Source of the DNA: Gymnorhina tibicen
Lineage: Eukaryota > Chordata > Aves > Passeriformes > Artamidae
Assembly (NCBI GenBank): GCA_013399875.1
Contig: VXAZ01002110.1
Coordinates: 62,001 to 126,000 of the forward strand
Reading direction: 5' to 3'
Length of the DNA stretch: 64,000 bases
Positions 1-10,340 of the stretch are shown here, in pieces. The stretch's first letter is position 1. The number at the start of each line of letters is the position of its first letter. The position numbers were made by a program, and so were the translations under genes. The notes below the pieces were generated by a model. It had not been told where the DNA came from. It saw only the letters and a program-made list of their open reading frames with translations, and searched no databases.

Positions 1-2267
1 TAAAGATAGGTTTTTATTACTGTGTTTTGTGGAACTCAGTTCACTGTACTCATGATGTTTTAAAATATTTATTTCAGGATAAATAAATTGCTTTCCTTTG
101 ATGTTTTTTTGTTTTATTTTTTCTCTTCCTCTAAGTAAAATAATCTACTTGTAGCAGAAGCAAATACTTTATAAAGCCAACTTAGTTTTTAAGATTCAGA
201 ATCATTATAATTTTTACTTTTCTATTTAAATATTTTCATTTTGTATTGTATTGCTCCTGTATTTTATTTCATCTTATAATTTCATTATTTTTTGATAATT
301 ATCTCAAAATACATATTTTTCCATTTAATGATTTTTGAAAAATTAAAAAAAAAAATTAAGCAATGCTGAGATGATTTTCCTTTGTTCTTTTCTTTCCTCT
401 TCCTTAATCACAAACATAACTGAAAAAATCCACAGAACAAAATAAAGATGATTGAAATATTCTTATTTTTTCTGAGAAGGAGATTTGTCCAAAACATTTT
501 TAAAGTTTTAATTTAGCTTGCAAATTGTTAAATTCAAGCTAGACAGAAATTTAACAGCAAGTCAAGCTAGTCAAGATTTAAGAATCTCTTTGGAAAATGG
601 AAGAGTTTCTACGGGAGATATTACTAAACCCGAAAGAATAAGCGATCCCATTTCCAGAGATTACAAGTTGTTTTTCAGTATGGTCAATATGGTTCTGTTC
701 CTCCTCTCTTAGTCCAGACTGGAAAAGGCTACAAGTCTGCTTAAGGAAAGGCTTAGGCTCTATTTATACAAATAGTATTTCTCCAATAGTTAGCCAGCCT
801 TTCTGTTTATATTTTTACCTGAAATCTCAGACACATTTGCTTTTATTTTCCCCTCTTCTGAGTTTCAGATCAATACAACTGAGGGTTTTGTTTATGAAGC
901 TACTGGTCAAATGGGCTCTAGATAATGCTGTGGCACTAATGACTTTTTAAAATTCTGTTGTGTTATATTTAGTTACTAAAGCTGTTTAGTTTACAATCAG
1001 TAGAGATGAAGGACTATTTGTATGATGCTTGCAAAGTGTTATTAAAAAAAGATGCTGAGTGAGACAGAGGAATGGGTATTTGGTACTTGTATCTTCCAGA
1101 AAAAACTTGGGCCAAAGAAACTTCTATCTGTAGAGATCATCACACCATTTCTCTTTCATTGTAATTCATGATAATCCTTTTAAAAATGGGGCCTAGAGCA
1201 TTCTTGTAAAGAACTCTCTTACTATGTCCCAAACCCATCATGCTGGAAGAAATATTGCACAGAGTTTGCAAAAAGACTCAGAAAAGAGGAGGTTATAGGA
1301 AGAAAAGATTACTAGGTCTCACAAGGCTTTTTTTTTATGGAAGAAAGAAAAGTCATATTTTCAGTGGAGTGACTGTATTCTTCTCAGTTCATATACAGTT
1401 GTGGCCTCTGCCCCCAGTCCTTCAATAACTCTGTGGACAACATTTGAATTTATGTGAAAGAGAGGTAAGAGGAGGAATTAGGAATTCCTGAGGGAATTTT
1501 GTAAGAGAATAGGAATTCTCTAAGTAGACATAGGAAAACATTAACAAAAATTGTAACGGAGTATAATATATTTCAGCAAGCATTAGTTATTAAATTGACA
1601 GGTCAATCAAGGTCTTCCAGGTTTATGCCAACATAACTGCACACACTCCTGAGACGATAATTTGGGCCATTAATATATTATCTTAGATGATTCCTTAATG
1701 CAAACACGCAAATTGCTAACACTGAACTGCATTAATTAAACTATGTTTTATTAATTACTTGCAGACTTCTAAAAAGGCAGTCAAATGCTGCAGATACCAG
1801 TTTATAATCCTTAATGATGCCCTGTTATAGGAAATCCTATTATACTGCCATGATATCCTCTATAAATTCAATGCCTAATTTAATTGGCACAGCAGTATTA
1901 CAGATCCTGTGCATGCTGTTCTGAACTTGCGTTCTTCAGAAAATTTATATACTCTGAAACAAGTGTTCGTGATGGAAAATCTTTCTGACTTGAGGGAGAT
2001 TCTCTGTGAGAAAGACGAAGATGTCATACTTCAGTTTCAGCCTGCTGTCCTAATCCCATCCAGTTTTGGCACTGTTTACCTCCCTGCATTGAACGAGACT
2101 ATAAGAATCTAAAATAAGAATTTAATGCTAGTACTACTAAAGAGCTATCAATGTCGTATTTCCATTATGTTCTTTGAGACCTCTACTCTTCTTCAACATC
2201 TAGGACATTTTACTATATTATGATATAAGTGAGAAGGATCTCTTTTTTCCCAAGCTTTTTTCAATAT
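1..2267. other. Unique AT-rich non-coding sequence
   Basis: This stretch is strongly AT-rich with many T and A runs and only short chance reading frames. I see no transposon, RNA gene or promoter in it. Around 1735-1765 it is rich in TTAATTA-type homeodomain core sites. Its only protein-like piece is the 1900-2112 frame, listed separately. Confidence 0.7.
1900..2112 (+). other. Weak candidate coding exon (unrecognised)
   Basis: An AG that could act as a splice acceptor (TATTACAG, ending near 1900) is followed by an open frame running to a TAA at 2110-2112. The frame gives about 70 residues of ordinary, mixed composition, and local GC is clearly higher than in the flanks. I do not recognise the protein. 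The polypyrimidine tract before the AG is poor, no matching upstream exon is visible, and there is no polyadenylation signal close behind. It could be a terminal exon, an eroded retrotransposon fragment, or chance. This is a frame-level observation only. Confidence 0.12.
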
Positions 2268-2749
2268 TGTCACGGGAATAATTTTAAATTCCTAGGTTGT
2301 AATTTCAGACTCATTCTGGAGGCCTTGCACCACAGGACTGCATGTGATACAAAGTGATGCAACAGATCCAGAGACTGCTGCAAGAGACTGTGTCAAAGTG
2401 CCCTCCCTCCAGAGGGAGGTACCTGGGCATTCCCACCTGGCCTGAGCGTATATTAACCCTTTGGATTCTATGCTTTTGGGGGGACCCTCACCACCAAGAA
2501 GACCAGCTGGAGAGGATCACTGGGATGCCAGTGGGATCCACAAAATGGTGATATTTTCTTTAATCTGTCTCTGTCGCTCTCTTTCTGTCCCCCCACCTCT
2601 TTTCTATTTCTTTCTCTTCCCTTTTCCCTCTCTCTCTCTTATATTCACTATTAAATAAAATCCATATTATTGACTTTGCCATATGGTCTCGCTTGCACCT
2701 TAATTCGGGCAGAGGAATTTCTAATAACTTTAAGAACCAGACCGTAACA
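2268..2749 (+). mobile_element. Solo LTR of an avian endogenous retrovirus
   Basis: The element begins TGTCACGG and ends CCGTAACA, which are inverted repeats with one mismatch and carry the TG...CA ends expected of a retroviral LTR. Inside, in order, are a TATA-like TATATTAA near 2449, a CT-rich tract (about 2560-2640) and an AATAAA polyadenylation signal at 2654-2659, giving a U3-R-U5 layout on the plus strand. Length is about 482 bp. No primer-binding site, gag or pol follows, so it is a solo LTR. The flanks (ending CAATAT, then starting CCAGGC) do not form a target duplication, so it is either old or the product of recombination between two elements. The family name is not certain. Confidence 0.72.
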
Positions 2750-3289
2750 CCAGGCTAAGCTCGTTGTTCCAAGATGTTTTTTGCTTTTTATACTTGAATA
2801 AAAAAAATCATATATTGAGAGTACCTTGTGTGTATATTTTGAAATTTAAAAGCACATTCAATTTAATAGCAGTTATTTCCTTTTGCTTAGCTTGTATTTC
2901 TGAAACAAAGTCTAGCAACAGGTAGAGGTGATAATCACATGACAGAGTGCAAAAGAGGAAGATGACCAAAATAAAATTTATTAGGTTTTATGGGAGATTA
3001 TAATAGAAGCTTTTTTAGACAGTAAAAAAGGGTGGCTTTCAATGGTCTGCTTTTTCTTCTAGGTTTGAAGAGGAATGAGCACAGAAAAGAGTTTTGATTA
3101 GGTGGAGAAAATGATGGCATATTAAACTACATTTTTCTGACATAGTAGGAGATAAAGATGCCATCTATCAAATTGTCATTAAAATGATTATTTATAATTA
3201 ATTCATAATAAAAAAGAATAAGGATGTGAAGAAAGAGGGAAAAGTTAAATTTAGATTGAATTTTGTATTGAAAATTTAGCAGAAATCTT
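2750..3289. other. Non-coding spacer
   Basis: AT-rich sequence between the LTR and the CR1 element. I see no gene, RNA or repeat in it. Confidence 0.7.
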
Positions 3290-4885
3290 GCTGTTGTGAA
3301 ATTCCTGGTTTTAGATCTTAAAGCCTCACCAAATTTTCCAGAGTTCTGTGAGGAAGGACTGCAGTCACCTCAGCTGGTAGTCAGAGAGATCAGGTATGGT
3401 GTTTCCACTCATCAGGGAGCCAAGTCATCTCTGCTCGCCAAAAAAGGATACATCCTACATCACAACAGCCACCCAGACAGAGCTCCCAAAAAACCGCCTG
3501 GCCGTTCAGGTTTCAGGCTGTAGGGAGGGCTTAAGCCTTGCACTAGACTGTAGCAGAGATAGAATTTGTGTCAGATATGACCAAGTGGGCAAGTTTCTCA
3601 GTCTGGTAGCAGAACTTGAGATGCTTAAGTGGGATGCTTAAGGAGTATTAGAGAATCAGAAAGGGAGGAAGACTGGGGAGACCAAGCTTTGGCCTCCCTG
3701 AGACAGGAGCAGCCACCAGAAGTAATACAAGACTCAGAGCAACCACAAAAAATAATTCAAGATCAAGGGGGATCCTCTATCCCTCCTCCAACAAGGAGCA
3801 GCTAGTAGTTGTGAAGAAAGGAGCAGGGTGGCAAGTGAAATCCTTCTTCAGCCACCTCATCCCCTGCTTCAGGTGCCTCTGCACATTAGTTATGAGGCTT
3901 TGTATGTGGAAGGCCAGCCAAAGGATGAACAGGATGAAGTTACATGAGAGGTGTCACCACAATCAGAAAGGTCAAACCCCCATACTGAAACCACTTCCAA
4001 GACGAAAAGATGCATTATAGTTGCAGGCAATTACCTTCTAAGGGTAACAGAGGGCCCAATATGCTGACTGGGCCCTACCCATAGGGAGTTTTGTTGCTTC
4101 CCTGGGTTAAGGATGTCACCAGGAAATTTCTGAGCCTAGTGCAACTCCTGGACTACTACCCATTACTGATCTTGCATGAAGGGAAGAAGGAAGTAGCAAC
4201 ACATAGTCCAGTGGTGATCAAAAAAGGACTTCAGGGCCTTGGGACACTTGGTAAGGGAACCTGGGGCACAAGTTCTAGTCTCCTCTATAGTTCCAGTTGA
4301 AGGCAGCAACACTGGAAGAAACAGTCAAGCTGAGTCATGGCTCTATGGCTGGTGTCACTACCAAATTTTGGGGTTTTTTGACAATGGAATAGCCTATGCA
4401 GCAACAGGCATGCTGTCATCAGATGTGACTTATCTCACCTTCCTCAGTGAGGGAGTACAGTCTTTGCTCGGGAACTAACAGGCCTCGTTGGAGCTCATTG
4501 GAAGAGTTTTAAACTAGATGTGATGAGAGAGAGGGAAATATCTTGTCCCTGGTAAGCTGGGAGATAGAATCCAGAGGTTAGAGGGCAGAGTGCTAGTGAG
4601 AGTCCTCTGCTAGTGACTCTAAACTGTGCTAGCCACACTGGAGCACACTTTCAGTCTTACAGAGAGGAAGGAATTCTGTACTGTGAGGGTAGTGAGGCAC
4701 TGGAACAGGTTGCCCAGAGAAATTGTACATGGCCCATTCCTGGAAGTGTCCAAGGACAGGTTGGGTGGAGTTCTGAGCATCCTGGTCTAGTGGAACGGGT
4801 CCCGGTCCACAGCAGAAGGAGTTGAATCTATACAGTCTTTAAGATCCCTTCCAATCCAAGACATTATGTGATTCTATAATTCTCT
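3290..4885 (+). mobile_element. CR1 LINE lacking ORF2
   Basis: The left part (about 3290-4540) resembles the 5' region and ORF1 of avian CR1, ending in the SGNH-esterase-like domain of ORF1. From about 4661 the sequence switches to the CR1 3' end: the 'GTGAGG...TGCCCAGAGAA' block, the 'CTTTAAGATCCCTTCCAATCC' block and an ATTCTAT-type tail finishing near 4883. The roughly 3-kb ORF2 (endonuclease and reverse transcriptase) that should lie between is absent. Most CR1 copies are 5'-truncated, so keeping ORF1 while missing ORF2 is unusual. It may be an internal deletion after insertion, a deleted RNA that was copied, or two adjacent fragments. All frames carry stops. The left boundary is approximate. 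Confidence 0.8.
4017..4478 (+). pseudogene. CR1 ORF1 esterase-domain remnant
   Basis: This frame translates to the C-terminal part of CR1 ORF1, which in avian and other CR1 elements carries an SGNH/GDSL-type esterase domain thought to help handle the retrotransposon RNP. Recognisable blocks are the 'DVTRK' region near 4106 (in a shifted frame) and the 'GWCH...FGFFDNG' type region near 4350-4390. The GDS nucleophile motif reads GNY at 4026-4034, so the catalytic serine is lost. The Asp-x-x-His motif reads D-V-T-Y at 4422-4433, so the catalytic histidine is lost too. A TGA follows shortly after the GNY block, and the middle part is frameshifted. It ends at a stop at 4476-4478. It cannot make the protein. 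Confidence 0.75.
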
Positions 4886-5229
4886 TATATTTCTTATTAT
4901 TTTAATAAGAAGGTTAATCTTGCTGGCAGCAACATTTTCTTTCAAATTTCATTAAGTAGGACTTATGTTCCAGTGCTGGTCACACTATTTTTTAGATTCA
5001 GCAAAGATGGTACCCTTATGATGATTTTAAAGTTACTGGCCTGGCCCTTAAAATCAGAACAGACTGAGGATAAAGCATTCCTTTATAGACATGAAAGACA
5101 AGGGTACAGACAATTTTATATTTGCAATTTGGTGGTTTAAACAAAACAACAAAAAATAATCAAACCCCAATATTACAATATTTGGAGACACACACACAAA
5201 ATAATTTATCATTTTACATGTGATGCAAA
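4886..5229. other. Non-coding spacer
   Basis: AT-rich spacer with only a short (AC)n run near 5190. I see no gene or element in it. Confidence 0.65.
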
Positions 5230-5945
5230 GTCTCTACAGCCAGTATGAAGAGCAGAGCGGGTCATAGCCCCTGAAAAAATGTGCAATGTTGTCAGAGCCT
5301 GGAAGGATTGATGTCTCGAGACATTTTGGGATGCCTGTGTGTGTGGGAGGGGCCAGGTGAGGCCTTGCCCTGGCGAGACAGTGAACTGCCCCACACTCCC
5401 CAGCCCAGAGCCAGAATCCCAGCCTGGCAGAGCTGGCAGTCACTGGCACACTGGGGGCAGTGCTACACTCTGCCTTACCCAGCTCCTGAGTAGCCAAATG
5501 ACCAGAAGTGCCACCTGGGGGGAGGGCCAGTAGTATTTAAGGCTCAACACGAGGTAAGCACAGGTCTTGACCCTACTTTCCTCTTGAAATTTGTATCTGA
5601 AGGCCACAGGAGCGCAAGAGTTGGTAGCTATATGTGTGTTTTTCTATATTTTTCCTGTCTTTCTCCCTTTCTTTTTATTCTAATTCCCTCTTCTTGGAAC
5701 ATTTTGAGTAACAACAGCGAATGGGTTAAAGTTTGCTAACTTAACATCTGATGGGTTTAAAGTTTGTTAAGCTGAATGGGCTGGGTAAATGCTGTGTTTT
5801 ACATTGATTGGATGTTGTACTAAATATTTAGCCAAAGTTCCTTGATTTTCTAAAGTTTGCCAGTAAACTTTTGTGTTATTTTGACCTCTTGAGTAAATAT
5901 GGTTGTATTTCTGCCATGCGTCTAACCCAGACTACAGGAACATTG
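5230..5945 (+). mobile_element. Probable old retroviral LTR
   Basis: A block with sharply raised GC (5230-5560) is followed by a TATTTAA box near 5534, a T/C-rich tract, and a G+T-rich 3' part. That part holds a decayed direct repeat of the form ATGGGTTTAAAGTTTG at 5721, 5751 and (partial) 5776. Near 5865-5905 comes an R/U5-like stretch with AGTAAA-type sites. This order looks like U3-R-U5 of an avian ERV, possibly ERVL-like, on the plus strand. I cannot fix either end by inverted repeats or target duplication, so the boundaries are estimates. An unrelated non-LTR origin is possible. Confidence 0.42.
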
Positions 5946-6600
5946 TAAATCCCTTTCACCCAGCTGTTTGGGGCTTACAAATGTAGAGCCATGTAACTCT
6001 GTAACACAGTGCTGCCATGACTTGGTAGGGGTCACAAGGTTTGCACAGAGTTTGTAAGGCTTCAGGACTGGGTTTGTCAGTCTTGCTCATTGTGAACTCT
6101 TTTTGACCCGCCTGCAGCTTTGTTTTCTTTGCTTTAGCTGTGACAGCAATTTCTTTAATTGACCAGATGCCTAAGGCTAACTTCTTTTACTTTTTAGCTG
6201 TTTATGTCACAGCCATACAGAGTTTTATTGAGCTAGCAGTGCATACAGTTAGTTTTATGCAGGTAGCAATAATGGGTGGTTGCTGTGGGAAGAATAAGGT
6301 ATTTACCGCTCTAATACCGTGATGTAGTGCGGAGACATACGAGCCTCGTATTAAATCAGGGGTATTGAGGAGACCCAGGGTTTGGCATAGAAAAGTATAG
6401 ACACTAGGGACAAAACAGCAGAAGAAAGAGTAAAAACTCAAAAAAGTGTGTATATCAATTTTAACTGCATTTTTATTCTTTCTTTTTCTGTTACAGTTAT
6501 ATCTGGACTAATGATGATTAGACTCTTTAGGTTTCAGTTATTCTGACAATAAAGTTTTGGCTTGTAGGGTCTGCTGCTGCTTTGCCTTTTGTAGCTTAAC
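5946..6600 (+). other. Possible internal remnant of the same element
   Basis: Sequence continuing from the LTR-like block keeps a moderately higher GC content to about 6130, then fades into AT-rich DNA. A short open frame at 6140-6322 and CpG-containing sequence near 6310-6350 are the only hints of origin. I see no primer-binding site and no recognisable gag or pol motif. It may be the 5' leader of an ERV or unrelated unique sequence. Confidence 0.2.
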
Positions 6601-9600
6601 AATTGTTCTAAGATCTGATCTTGTGAATCACACTAAGCAGCATAACTGATCCAATAACTATATGACTATGTCACACATGGTAGATTTTTATTAATTATTT
6701 TAAGATATAACCTAGTACTTTTGAAAAACTGATTTTTAGAGGTAAAAAACATTGGGTTCCAATATTTTTTCTGATCATAATGAAAAGAGTTTAGTTTTAG
6801 TCTCTCTTAAGTCACTGAAAACTTTTCCTCATCCTAGTTAAGCACTAAAGTAACAACAAGGAGGAAATACTTTTTAAGGTTTCAATATAGCAGGTTGTTC
6901 CTTTTTGAAATGTTTGCATTTCTTTCCTCTGTTGCTGGAGGCTTCCCCTGAAAAGCACTATGAAAACTTTAAATTTGGTAAATGCAAGATCAAAACAGTA
7001 ACTTCCACTGCACCATAAGCACTTCCCATATATGCACTGAAAACCACTTGCACACACTTAAAACCACTGACTAGATCATGTTAAAATTTTTTTTCTGGGA
7101 AACAACGAACACTGCTTTCTGACATGCTCTCTTTCTAGGGCCTGCTGGAGTGCCATACAAGTGTCTCTCTGAGTAAAAAGACTATGATGATTTTCTGCTT
7201 CTTGTCAGTAGGGAAAGAGGTAGTTTATGAATGAGTTAAAAGAAAATAATGCATTTGAACATGATATACTTGAAATAATTTATAAATTTCTTTTAATGTT
7301 CTCTGGTGGTCACTGTACTTTATGGACACTTGAAGCCTTGAATTTAGACAGACAGAAATGCCAGGAGGCTATTTTAACAGATTTGGGTAAAAAAATTGGT
7401 GCATTTCCTAAGGGCCATAATTAAGCAGGTGAAACCTAAAGTTTCTGCCTTTTTCTGAATGTTGATGGAAGGAGGATGAAAGTTCATCCCAGATGGGTAA
7501 TATCCAGATTCCCATACTGTTTTCTTAACAGCAGTGCCTGTAAAAAAACTCCAAGAATCCAAATCTATTTCAGGTATTTTTCCTTAGTGTGGTAGCACAT
7601 ATTTCTCTAAAGATGCAGAGAAGTATCAATGTCTCCATTTTATAACTGGGTAACAGAAAAACTGACATTTTACTGCAATTATTAATAAAATCCTGACAGA
7701 ATATACAACTAAAATTAAGTCTTTTGCATCCTCCATTAGCTCCTGTAGTGCCACTAGGAATTCTTTTCCAAATCACTGTGCTGAGTTGCATTGATTTTGG
7801 TGTCAGATTACATTGTTTCCAGAATCAGAATCAGGAGCCAAAAAAAAAAAAAAGTACTTATAAGCTCTGTAAAGAATGAAAAACTTGGTGCAGGTTATGG
7901 AAGAACTATTTCCTCTGCTGAGCTGCAAATACAGATTCAAAGTTAACAATGCACTGCTGATCCGGTCAAAAAACCATTTAATTCCATCTAAGTGTTGACT
8001 AAGATATTCATTTATTGTTTTGTGGGGTTTTCAAACTGTGCAGTTTCAAGGAAGAATGGACTGTCCTTGTACTTTCCAGGGACTGCCTGGTTTGTGGTAC
8101 TAGAAACAGATTTTGCTAAGCTCTGCTGTCGTTTCTTGTCATACAGAAAAGGTTATTCTATTATGTAAAAAACCAAAATCAGAAGAAAGGCTCATGTTAA
8201 TAAGCTAGACATGGAGAAATATTTTGACAGTCATTTTATCTGGAGATGGTTCACTTATGTGTAAATAGTTTACAGTTCACCTGTTTTGTGGATTTCTGGC
8301 CCACTATACAGTTTTCATTGCTTGGCTGCTAGGCCGTTGCAGGCTAGAAAAGTGGTCTAGAGAAAAGGATCACTATATCCAGGCTTCTATTTAAGTTACC
8401 TGGGATTCATGGTTTTCTTTTCATTTGCCATTTTTCTATTGTTATTTAGAAAACTGGGTTGGGTAGTTTGTATACATCATATTTTGTTCTGTTTGTTTTT
8501 CTTTAATATAGTCCAAACCCCAAACGTTGGTTCATTTCTTAGTTACTTCCTTGTTTTGCATGGGTTTTTTGGGGTTTTTTTGAGTTGTTGATTTGGTTTT
8601 AAGTTTTTTTCTTTGTTTTGTTGTGATTTTTTCCACTATGCATTTTACATAATGAGATTTGGGAGAAGCTTTTGGTGGAATTTGAAGTCCGTCAAAAATT
8701 ATGATTTAAAATCACCCCTTGTGTGTTTTCACTGCATTCACTAGTGCTATGCCAGAAATAAATTTAGCCTCCTGAGTTCTTATTTTGGCAATGAAAACAA
8801 ATTATTAAGATCTGTATCCTTGGAAATGTTTCTTAGTGAAATAGGGAAAAAATGAATATTTAGTAATAACGTAGCAAAATAGATCCTTTCAGCACTATTG
8901 TTTCTTTAAACTACTATTTAAGGGGCCATTACAGAGAAGGTCATAGAATCAGCTGGATTTTTCACCTGTGCCTTTAATTTCCTTTCTTTTCCCACCTGAT
9001 GTAACCATCCCACATCTCTGTTATGAAACACTAATAACATTATTTTTTCTATTTTTCAAACATCAAAAAGCATATTGAGCTTCTCCAGAGAAGTTCACAC
9101 TAGAGATATATGAGAAACAACAATGTTTTCTTTGACATTCCGTCCAATGATAAAATCATGTAATTTATCATTTTCCTTTCTTTAAGTGAACTATATCAGG
9201 ATTTTTAATCGATAGTTGCCACCTCTAATTGCATCCTTTGTTTTTCCCATCTCTATGGATTCCTAATAAATCATTTAAAAGTCATATGCTCTACCATTAC
9301 TCATAAGACTACAGTGAAAATACTGAAACCTCTAGGTATCTTGTAAACAGATGGATAGAAACATAAAAAAATGGCACACTTTCTAGGTTTTGGTACAAGT
9401 ATGTTCATTAATTTTTTTATAAGGTTAAGGATTATTCTAGCCTTACACTAAAAGCACTAACAGTGTGTAGTACATGTTGATAATGATCTCTGGGAGAAGG
9501 GATTTCCTATTGAGAAGTTTGCTCAAAAACTGACAGTATAAACCTAACAAGCACAGCTGCATGTATTTTTACTTGTTGAATATTTTTCCTTGAAAATTAA

Positions 9601-9745
9601 CCTTTTAAAATAACATAGCTTTGAAAAGGTAGAAAACTTTTATTTTTAGCTGTGGTTGTTTCTTGTTAGGTAAGAATTAATCCTAGCAGGCTGGAAATTA
9701 AGTGTTTGCTTTTTTCTCCCTCCACTGCTACAATTTCACCAGTGA

Positions 9746-9804
9746 AGCATGATCATATAATGGTCAGTTGTTCTGTCACAAAACTCTGGATTTGAACCTC
9801 ACAA
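9746..9804 (+). pseudogene. tRNA-Asp-like relic
   Basis: The piece TATAATGGTCAGT aligns with the A-box/D-arm of eukaryotic tRNA-Asp. It is followed by CTGTCAC, which matches the tRNA-Asp anticodon loop with anticodon GTC, and then by TTTGAACC at the position of the T-loop/B-box. The acceptor and T stems no longer pair and a few bases are missing from the anticodon stem, so this is not a working tRNA. It could be a tRNA pseudogene or the head of an ancient tRNA-derived SINE. The match was made by eye against remembered tRNA-Asp. Confidence 0.3.
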
Positions 9805-9857
9805 TCAATCAAACACAAACTCTTGTTTGTCATAAAAATATATTGATGTCTGTGAAT

Positions 9858-9885
9858 TAATTACCATCTTTTCCTGCTAATTACC
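9858..9885 (+). promoter_or_regulatory. Paired homeodomain-type sites
   Basis: Two identical TAATTACC octamers start at 9858 and 9878, exactly 20 bp apart, which is about two helical turns. TAATTA is the core bound by many homeodomain proteins. The block sits in unique sequence and could be part of a conserved enhancer. AT-rich DNA makes TAATTA common, so binding is speculation. Confidence 0.25.
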
Positions 9886-10340
9886 TAAGTATTATTTATA
9901 AAGCTTACTAGTGTATGCCAAATGTTAATATAATTAGATCATAATATATTCAATACTAGCTAGTCACTCTATGAATTTTAATTATTCTGGATAAAAGTGT
10001 AGATGACTAGTAATTTTTTTTCTTAAGAAAAGGATGTGCCTACATTTAAAGACAAGTTACAGTAGTATGTGATAATGTTAAATCTGCAATTTCATGACAA
10101 CTTTAGACCAAATTATTTTCAAAGTCACTGCTGCGCCACGGTAGTAGTCTTGCAAGTTCAAAAGGTACTAAGATACAGTAAATTTTAGCCATAGATTAAA
10201 CAATATTATTTTTATTCTCTGTAAAGCCCTTATGTAAAAATCTATAACCTTATTACCAGTGTCATACCAGCCTGCATTAATTTACCAGATGTTGTCAATT
10301 GTATTTTACACTTTAAATAATACAATAATTTTATATACTG

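Larger units (their letters stand above)
6601..10334. other. Unique AT-rich non-coding sequence
   Basis: No gene, LTR or LINE is seen. The stretch has a poly-A run near 7842, a T/G-rich block (8550-8630) with GGGGTTTTTT motifs, a tRNA-like relic at 9746-9804 and a homeodomain-site pair at 9858-9885, both listed separately. Reading frames here are no longer than expected by chance at this base composition. Confidence 0.7.

Noticed and set aside
5505..5530. CCACCTGGGGGG resembling a CTCF site
   Set aside because: It lacks the strongly preferred central A and the GGCGC end; it lies in a GC-rich LTR-like block where such matches are expected.
8939..8960. TCATAGAATCAGCTGGA, reminiscent of an inverted CR1 tail
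   Set aside because: No further CR1 blocks follow on the minus strand; the match is too short.
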